A DNA stretch of 64,000 nt from Solicoccozyma terricola (lineage: Eukaryota; Basidiomycota; Tremellomycetes; Filobasidiales; Piskurozymaceae), in assembly GCA_001600875.1 (NCBI GenBank), contig BCLD01000013.1, forward strand, positions 47,944 through 111,943. Direction: 5' to 3'. This document shows, in pieces, positions 57,047-64,000 of the stretch; the first letter of the stretch is position 1, and the number at the start of each line of letters is the position of its first letter. The notes beneath the pieces were generated by a model, which saw only the letters and a program-made list of their open reading frames with translations, searched no databases and had not been told where the DNA came from. A program made the position numbers and the translations under genes.

Positions 57047-59526
57047 ATGTCCCGACCCAACGCTCAACCCACCACTCCTCGGAGTAACACTGGTATCTCC
57101 ACATCCCGTCCACTCTCCTCTACACAAACCGCACCCCGTCGCTCAGCCGGTGGACTTCCAGGACTAGCACATACCGCCTCTGCTCTTCGACAAGGTGCTC
57201 CTCCATCTACAACCGGCGTACTTTCCAACCTCCCAGCACATCTACGTTCTTCAACAGCTCCTCGAATACCCTCCCCTTTGGGTAAAGGAACACCATCAAG
57301 ACCAAGTCAACCAAAACAGAGCTTACCATCTCGAACTTCGAAAACTACACAACGTCATGTTTTACTTCCTGAAGAACCACAAACGAAACCACTCCCTGCA
57401 TCTCTTCATACCCCTACAGCTCGCGCACCACCAAGACGATCACCATCCACTGGAGGTATATCCACACTCGTCGACGATGAACAAGAAGAAGAAGAAGGAG
57501 GAGGAGAGGCAGGACCACCATCAGAGCACGATCGTACAGAAGCTGAAAAGATGACTAAATCACAGAGAGAAGACGCAGGGTTACCTAGGTTGACGGCGTA
57601 TGCTACTGCTGAAAGTTATAGGATGAAATTGTTACAAGCGTTCTTGAAAAGAGAACATGGATGCGGTGTTGTTAGAGTGTTTGATGATGCTGTCTATGCG
57701 GTGAGTAAGAGAGAAATGAGATTTATATAAAACGAACAGGAATGTTTAAATTGTTTCGCTCTGCTGACATGATTTTCCGGGATGGATCTAGGTCTACAAT
57801 CTCCCACTACTACCTGGATACGGAGCAGGAACTCGCGTCCGTTCATCTCCAGCCGTAAAATCACCCGGCGGTGTATCTCTTCTCGAGAGAATGACAGAAG
57901 CAGAAGAATTAGGATACCACGATGGATTCTTCCCAACGGTCGTTGAAGATACACCTGGTGCAGTATCAAATGATAACCCAAACGAGTATTTGTTGATGAG
58001 CGGGTCACCGACTGGGGAAGTTGACCGATTGGAGGGTATGGATGCTGCTATGGAGGAGAATGGGAGGGATAGAGAGAGTAGAGGAGAAGATGAAGAGGAG
58101 GTTCGAGAGCGAGAGCGGGAACGAGAACGGGATCGGGATCGGGAACGTGAACGGGACCGCTCAAGGAGATACTCTTCCCTCGGCGAAGAATATCGTCTGG
58201 AAGTCGTCCCTGAAGAATCATCTTCAGAATCAACGTCTCCCAATGCACAAACAGAATCATTACTCGGCATTGAGCCTCAAAACGAACACATCGAACCTGA
58301 ATCATCAACAGTTCGGACACGTTCTCCCTCACCACCCCGTCGGAGACCATCCGTATCTCATCAACCCCCACGTCGTCGAAAATCATCATCTTCCCACGCT
58401 CGTGTTGCCGACGTCGTTTTCTTCGCATACGGCGTGACTGTTTTCTTCGGTCTCTCTGAAAGAGAAGAGAGGGAGATACTCGACGATTGTTTGTCAGCTG
58501 GAGCATGGATCAGTCCGATTGCGGAAGATTGTTGGGAAATTGAGACCTGTCATTATGAGTATATGAAAGAGGCTAGTTATCCGAGAATTTACAATGATAT
58601 GTTTAGTGAGTGTGGTCGGTCGGAAATGTGCTGTGTGGTACTTGCTTACAGTGATATAATCACTCGCACAGCCTTTGTATCGCATTCTCATCTTTTAAAG
58701 GTGAGAGATCTGCATCCTGTCGGTCGTTCGATGTCACTCACCGTCCCTTGTAACCTCCCCAGCTCTCCGTCTCACACGCAATCGCACAATCAACTAAACT
58801 ATCCGTCCACGAGTCGGTTATGCAGGACGCTCTAGCTCTAACCAGCTCATTCCCAAAAGAGCTGGCGGACACTGGCGAACTCAGTCTGACTCGACGTGAG
58901 GCGCTCATGATCACAGGAAGGTTATTCAGGCTGAGGATGGACGTGAATCTGAGTACTGCGATCTTGGGTGAGTTTGTGCAAAGATGTCCTTCACTCGACC
59001 CCGTTATCCCCATGCGCAAACTGATGTGGAAAAAAATATTGTTTTCGTCACAGACACCCCCGAATTATTCTGGTCGGAAGCTTCGTTGCTACCTCTCTAC
59101 GAGGCGATCAGAGACTATCTCGAGACGGGGCAACGTGTACAACTGCTGAACGACCGCTTGGCTGTTTCTGGCGAGCTGGTTAGTCGCTCGGGGGCCCTCT
59201 GATGATTCCGTGGTCGCGCTGACTCAATCACGCTTTCCTTCCTCCTCCAGCTCGAGATCATCCACGGATACATCGACCAAGGGTCAATGCATCGCATCAC
59301 GTGGATCGTCATCATCCTCATCGGTGGGTCCCCCTTACCCGTCTTCTCACTTATCGTTCATTGACACCCCTACCTCCCACTAGTCGCCGCCGTCATCGTC
59401 GCAATCGGCGAAGTAACCGCCCGAATCATCTACTTTGCATCAAAACGTCATGCCGCAGCAGCAGCTAGATCTATAGGAATGGCTGTGTTACCTAGAGTTC
59501 CGACGATGTCTTTGTTCCACAAGTAG
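57047..59526 (+). CDS. RMD1/RMD8-type DUF155 protein with C-terminal membrane segment
   Basis: Seven exons give 680 aa: 57047-57700, 57792-58605, 58672-58700, 58763-58967, 59054-59178, 59251-59323 and 59384-59526. The first 450 residues are disordered, with Pro/Ser-rich stretches, an acidic block and an Arg/Glu/Asp dipeptide run near 58100-58165. The DUF155 domain starts RVADVVFFAYGVTVFFGLSE and continues with CWEIETCHYEYMKE, AIAQSTKLSVHESVM, REALMITGRLFRLRMDVNL and DTPELFWSEASL. The segment IIHGYIDQGSMHRITWIV leads into the hydrophobic stretch VIILIVAAVIVAIGEV. This is the RMD1/RMD8/RMND1 family; human RMND1 is mitochondrial and supports mitochondrial translation, but the fungal RMD8-like members with long N-termini are less studied. 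The length resembles yeast RMD8. Confidence 0.85.
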
Positions 59527-59692
59527 AGGTCAAACGTAGCGCCGATGTGTGAGGATTCTTGACGTTGTATGCATCTATCTCCATGGGCGACATTCTATTT
59601 CATGCGATTATAACAAGTGCTTACAGGATTACAAAAAACTTACGGCAACAAACAATCACACGATGCAACAACACGTCGCAAAGCAAAACCGC

Positions 59693-60682
59693 TCATCGGA
59701 TCCACCCTACAATGCATCCCTCGAAATCTCTAACTCTCACACCTCCTCCTGTCTTCAAATGGTGAGCGATCGCGGGACCTACAAGTAACAACTTTTTCTT
59801 CCCGTTCTCTGATCCGATGGACGATGGTTTCGATGCAGATGGTCCGATGTAATGATATGGAATAGGTTGGTAAACGGATCGTTTTGTTGTTGGTTCCTCC
59901 CTTGGAACAACGGATGGAACTCCAGCCGAGGCGGAGGCTGAAGGACGTAGCCCCGCGAACGAAGTATAAGGACCACTTGCACGATGATATTTCCGATTCA
60001 AGGGAGCCGAAGAACCACGATGAGCAGCACCTGGACCATGGAACAATCCGGTAGTGGTGAGCGTCGGTAGAGCTCCCAATGATTTCGAAGGAGCATGACG
60101 AGGTCTAATGGTGTGATTGCTCTCTTTAGCGTATGTCTTGGTCGAGGGATAACAGAGGTGAAAACTTACCTAGGGAGAACACTTCTAGGAGGTTCCTCTC
60201 GAGTAGCGCTGATCGGTGATTCCCTCTCTATCTCCTGATTGCCCAAACGCTGCAAATCAGTGAATATCCTCTCCGCCGACCCAGATGCTCCCCACCCTCA
60301 CCTGTTTTCCGAATAAAGGGATCTTCAACCACATGTACCCCGTCCTGGGAGCGTGAGGTGGAGACTCAGATCTCGAATAAACAGCCCGTGATAATCGGAT
60401 CTCCCCCGCCACCTCCTCCTGCTCCTGCCCCCCTTCCACCGTCGAATCATTAGAAGGAACGACGATCGGTGTCTCACTGATCGACGTCGATTCCATCTCT
60501 ACTTGTAACGAAGATCCAACCCTATCCAACTCTTCATCTCCCGAGGTGTTGTCGTGAATGGGTGCGGCTTGAGGCGTGGAGATAGGAGGTGTGGATGAGG
60601 GATTGTCAAGATCGGAGTCTGAGTCTGTGTCGGTCGAGGTTGATGTGAGAGATGGAGTTCGAGAGTGGGAGATTCTGAACAT
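59693..60682 (-). CDS. Hypothetical low-complexity protein
   Basis: Three exons (60302-60682, 60170-60249, 60104-59693) give 290 aa with clean junctions. I do not recognise a family. The N-terminal 100 residues are Ser/Thr/Asp-rich (RTPSLTSTSTDTDSDSD). A short motif TGYMWLKIPLFGKQ stands out as the only hydrophobic, probably structured part. The C-terminal half is basic and Ser/Pro-rich, with SAPLNRKYHRASGPYTSF and a YQPIPYHYIGPS stretch. It shares no obvious domain with its neighbours. The 3' end lies 167 bp from the stop of the DUF155 gene (convergent). The splice pattern and lack of stops favour a real gene; function is unknown. Confidence 0.6.
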
Positions 60683-61445
60683 GGTGGGATCGATAGGATT
60701 GAAATGGAAGGGGAGTCGACGTTGGAGATGGTGATAAAAAGTTGAATGAGTCGTGAAGAGAGACGGCGAAAGAGGAAAGATGAAACGTCCAGCGTATCCA
60801 ACGTGTAAAAAGTGAGAGCGAAAAAGAGCAAGATTGAAAGACAGAAAGGTGTATTGAGATGTGGTGATATCTCAAGAGAGGAAATCCACAACGATCGCAT
60901 GGATAGGGTTTGGCTCATATAAACGCATCCTGGATCAGTCAACTGGCAGGTCCCACCGAACAACTCGTCTACATTCGAAACTGCATAACGGTCGATCCCT
61001 CTGTCAACCATGCCATCCATCATTGTCAAATGTTCCGATCCATCCTTGTCCCTTCGAACACTATCCACGGTGGCGAGACGTACAACGTTGTTACATTTGC
61101 AACCCTTTGAAGGAACAAGAACGGAACAACCAGCCCCTACACTTGGAAGCAGGGGATCGGGGGATCGACCCCTGGTTAGAATGTGTAGGTAGGTATTCGC
61201 AAACCATAGAACAAGCCACACAAAGCCTACCTTGTCCATCGACACAAGCTGCCCACTACATGTTTCACCACTTGATGTTTCACTATTGTTCCTGGGCGAG
61301 GCAGATTGGGTGGCGAATCACGGACATCGCACCTCCGATGTCCGTCGGGGCACGATGTCCGTCTCTCCTTCCGATTTAATATTGTCAGCTCTAACAACCC
61401 AGGACCAGGACGTCATTTTGAAAATCCAATAGAACAACATCAACC
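60683..61445. other. Divergent promoter, hypothetical / RPC19
   Basis: About 760 bp. Short open frames on both strands (for example 60861-61379) lack recognisable content. No RNA gene is recognised. Confidence 0.4.
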
Positions 61446-62263
61446 ATGGCTGAAGGAGTATCATTGAACGGCTCGACAACCCTTGCTGATGCCGATCGGG
61501 ATAAGATCACCATTGTGCGTTATCTCGCAGCTTTACTTCCAAGCTCTTGACTGACCATTACCTACTTCTCCCTCTCTCTCACACGCCTCTCCCTCGATCT
61601 TTTTAATGGACGATGTTGCCCGGCACTCCAACCACTGACAGCTCCCTGGACATGCACCAAACTATTCCTCGTGCACATTCTGTGTCAAAGAAGAAGATCA
61701 TACCCTAGGAAATGCATTACGATGGATGATCATGAAAAAGTAAGAAAAGAAACCCCCCCATAATCGTCTTGACTACCGTACAACCTTTTGATACTAATTC
61801 TGACCTTGCAATTTGACCTCAGTCCCGATGTTGAATTTTGTGGATACTCTGCTCCTCATCCGTCAGAACCCAAGATCCATATCCGTGTTCAGATGTATGG
61901 TGAGTCGTATTCAAACCACGAATTCCCTGTGCATCCTGATGGGCTGAATCCTCATGGTATGATAATCTAGACAACCTCTCTGCAATCTCATGTCTCTTCA
62001 CTGCGCTATCCAATCTAAGAGAGCTATATGAGACTGTCGGAGAAGCATACCAAGCTTCATTAAAGTGAGAATTGTCTTGATCCTCCCTATTCTTTTCTTA
62101 ACACGAGGCTGATCCGTAAATTCTCCCTCACCACAGAGATGACGAATACATCAAAGAACAAGATGTAGATGTAAAAGCAACAGTCCGTGAGATCGTTCAA
62201 GCAGGAGAAGAGAAGAGACGGAGATTGAAAGAAGAGAATGGAGGAGATGTAGATATGCAATAA
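61446..62263 (+). CDS. RPC19: RNA polymerase I and III subunit AC19
   Basis: Five exons (61446-61514, 61642-61739, 61823-61899, 61971-62064, 62137-62263) give 154 aa. The core reads CTFCVKEEDHTLGNALRWMI, then PDVEFCGYSAPHPSEPKIHI, which is the alpha-like (RpoA N-terminal / RPB11-type) dimerisation signature of AC19. The protein pairs with AC40 in the assembly platform of RNA polymerases I and III. The C-terminal helix block (LFTALSNLRELYETVGEAY) is followed by a charged tail ending GGDVDMQ. The length matches the family (about 125-155 aa). The gene converges with the kinesin gene, their stops being about 130 bp apart. Confidence 0.93.
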
Positions 62264-62393
62264 TGAGGGAGGATCAACAGGGCAGGTGTATGAGAGGTGT
62301 TGTAACGACTTTTTCTGTCTTTGAATGAGGACGGATATTATATGGTGGTTACAAATAAACGTCAAGGCAGAACGAACGACAAGCGGGGTTTCC

Positions 62394-64000
62394 TTATTCG
62401 TCATCATCGTCTAGTTCCATGTATACCATCGATCGAGCTGCGTTCATCGCTGCTTGTCGTTTCGGTTTCTTCTCTGGGACGAACTGAAATTTCCCCATAA
62501 CTCCGTTAGTACTCTTTCAACGGAGAGATTCGTGAACATTCCCTCACCGCATCACCATCACCCATCTTCACCTTCCGTTTCCTCACCAACCCATTCTCTT
62601 TCTCCATCCCTTCGTCATTCATTGGCGTTGTAGATCTACCGAAATCCTTACCCTCAACCTTCGCTTTTTTCGTGTCCCTTTCGACTGGTTGCCGTCGATT
62701 GACTGAAGTGTTGAGGACCTCGGACAGTGGTTGAAGTGGTGCTCGGGAGCGCTTCAGAGCGGGTTGCGGTACTATCGTAGCAGTTGCACGTTTTGGAATC
62801 GGGATTTGACCTTCCATAGCGAGTTCAAGTTCGGTGATTCTGTCGTCCCCGATCAGAATTCATCAACACATTGGATCAGCCTTTCCGATCAATATCGGAG
62901 AAGAAAGTTCAGAGGAACCCACCGCATGATCAATTTCTGATTCTCGGGTGTGTAGATCTTCGCTTCATTGTAATATTTGAGCGCGACCTCGAGATCGGCG
63001 CTGGAGCCCATTCAAATCAGAGTCTAGCTTTGAAACCCAACACGACGACAAAGCCTTGCTCACCCATCTTGATACGTCCTAGCAAGCTTGACGAATGCGT
63101 GTGCTCGAACTTTCCTCTCCTCTTTACTCATCGTCTCGACTTTAACTCGCTCACTTGACGACTCGGAGGCCATTCCAGCCGTCTCAGTCTTAGCGCATTC
63201 AACGACGGCCTTGTTTGTCGATTCAACAGCTGCTGCATCCCTCGCGAACTTTTCCACTTTATCCTCCCATACCTTCTCCGCAATATCCTTGATATGGGCG
63301 AAGAGCGCTTCTCCGTGCAGCTCGACCGGTGCTTTGATCATGGATGCAACCGACGGTGCTGGTTTCTGTTGACCGGAAGTTACCTTGACTGGTGGTCGAA
63401 CAGGACGACTAGGTCCAGCTTGGGCGTTGGCAGCAGCGGACGGGTCGTAAACCTTGAACGCAGGACCAGCGGATAGTGTGCGCAGTACGTTCGGTCGTGT
63501 CGGTGCTGAGAAATGGGGTTTCGTGTGTTGTCGATCGTCTATGGGGGATTAAAGAGCACATTGGGAATGAAGCCATCACTGATATTTACCCTGGATCTTA
63601 CCTCGTTGATTTGTCGTTATCCGGTTCTCGACCTCTCTGGTACGAGTAGCGAATCTGATCGAGTCAAAATCTCATCAGCTTGTTCGACGGCAGAAATGTA
63701 AACCTAGCACATCGACTCACTTCAAAGTCCGCAATGTATCTTTCGCGAACTTTTCCCCAGGTGCTAGATTCAAGATCAAAATGCCCACCGAGGAACCACC
63801 GAGTGCATCTGTTACTTGGATTTATCAACAACAAGTATTTTCATCTCGAGGACAAACATGTGAGGAGGGACAGACATACCTTGCAACATCCTTGTGAGCT
63901 TGGAATCCCTATACGGTATTCTACCGGCGCCTTTGTTGAGCGCTTCAACGACGCTTCCAAGGTTGGTGAGAGACTTGTTTATTGCAGCGGACTTTTGTTT
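62394..64000 (-). CDS. Kinesin-like motor protein (3' part)
   Basis: The right edge of the window cuts the gene, so the N-terminal motor half is missing. The first visible exon contains the end of the motor domain ([33 protein letters not shown]). The following exons carry [38 protein letters not shown] and then the neck. The tail has a Pro/Ser/Ala-rich segment, a charged helical region ([17 protein letters not shown]) and a basic C-terminus ([15 protein letters not shown]) ending in an acidic ELDDDDE with TAA at 62394-62396. [15 protein letters not shown] is compatible with chromokinesin-like (kinesin-10/KIF22) proteins, but without the motor start the class is uncertain. The role is microtubule-based transport or mitosis. 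Confidence 0.82.

Overview
The window is nuclear DNA of a basidiomycete yeast, most likely a tremellomycete (Cryptococcus/Kwoniella/Tremella relatives). Genes are dense and lie on both strands. Introns are short (about 45-100 nt), very numerous and have GTGAGT/GTAAGT donors and YAG acceptors, and several exons are only 3-20 nt long. The conserved proteins fit this group, for example a Cpk1-type MAP kinase and an Mbs1-type APSES factor. All protein assignments come from reading spliced frames by eye; no search was run.

Layout, left to right. 1-1304 (+): 3' part of a STRAP-like WD40 protein. 1493-2240 (-): mitochondrial ribosomal protein mL41. 2490-7957 (-): four tandem genes of a family I do not recognise. 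They encode 123-192 aa proteins in many small exons and end in a 42-60 residue cysteine-rich module; this is the most novel region. 8921-11283 (+): Fus3/Kss1-type MAPK (CPK1). 11439-16197 (-): valyl-tRNA synthetase, with a 79-nt G-rich homopolymer tract in one intron. 16478-17545 (-): GGQ-type mitochondrial release-factor-like protein. 18344-21430 (+): APSES/ankyrin transcription factor (MBS1). 21732-22455 (+): Vfa1. 22628-27760 (-): eIF5B, with an assembly gap. 28839-32086 (+): TRPY/Yvc1 cation channel with an apparent 3-nt exon. 32338-34267 (+): prephenate dehydrogenase TYR1. 34725-35549 (-): unknown 274-aa protein with an internal duplication. 35879-36210: 65-bp minisatellite. 36449-38104 (+): Tsr3. 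38220-40993 (-): YTP1-like membrane protein. 41332-44993 (-): M13 metallopeptidase. 45393-47484 (-): KGD2. 47820-51438 (-): Het-C family protein. 51840-56424 (-): SPX/EXS protein (SYG1/XPR1). 57047-59526 (+): RMD1/RMD8-type DUF155 protein. 59693-60682 (-): unknown 290-aa protein. 61446-62263 (+): RPC19. 62394-64000 (-): kinesin, 5' end outside the window.

Most genes are unrelated housekeeping genes, each with its own promoter; there are no operons and no metabolic cluster. Translation is over-represented by chance (mL41, ValRS, release-factor-like protein, eIF5B, Tsr3, RPC19). Signalling and membrane functions fill the rest. The window also contains C homopolymers of 13-46 nt, nearly all inside introns and nearly all C on the sense strand, plus ambiguous bases in eIF5B and in the minisatellite. 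Some exon junctions near these features are therefore uncertain.
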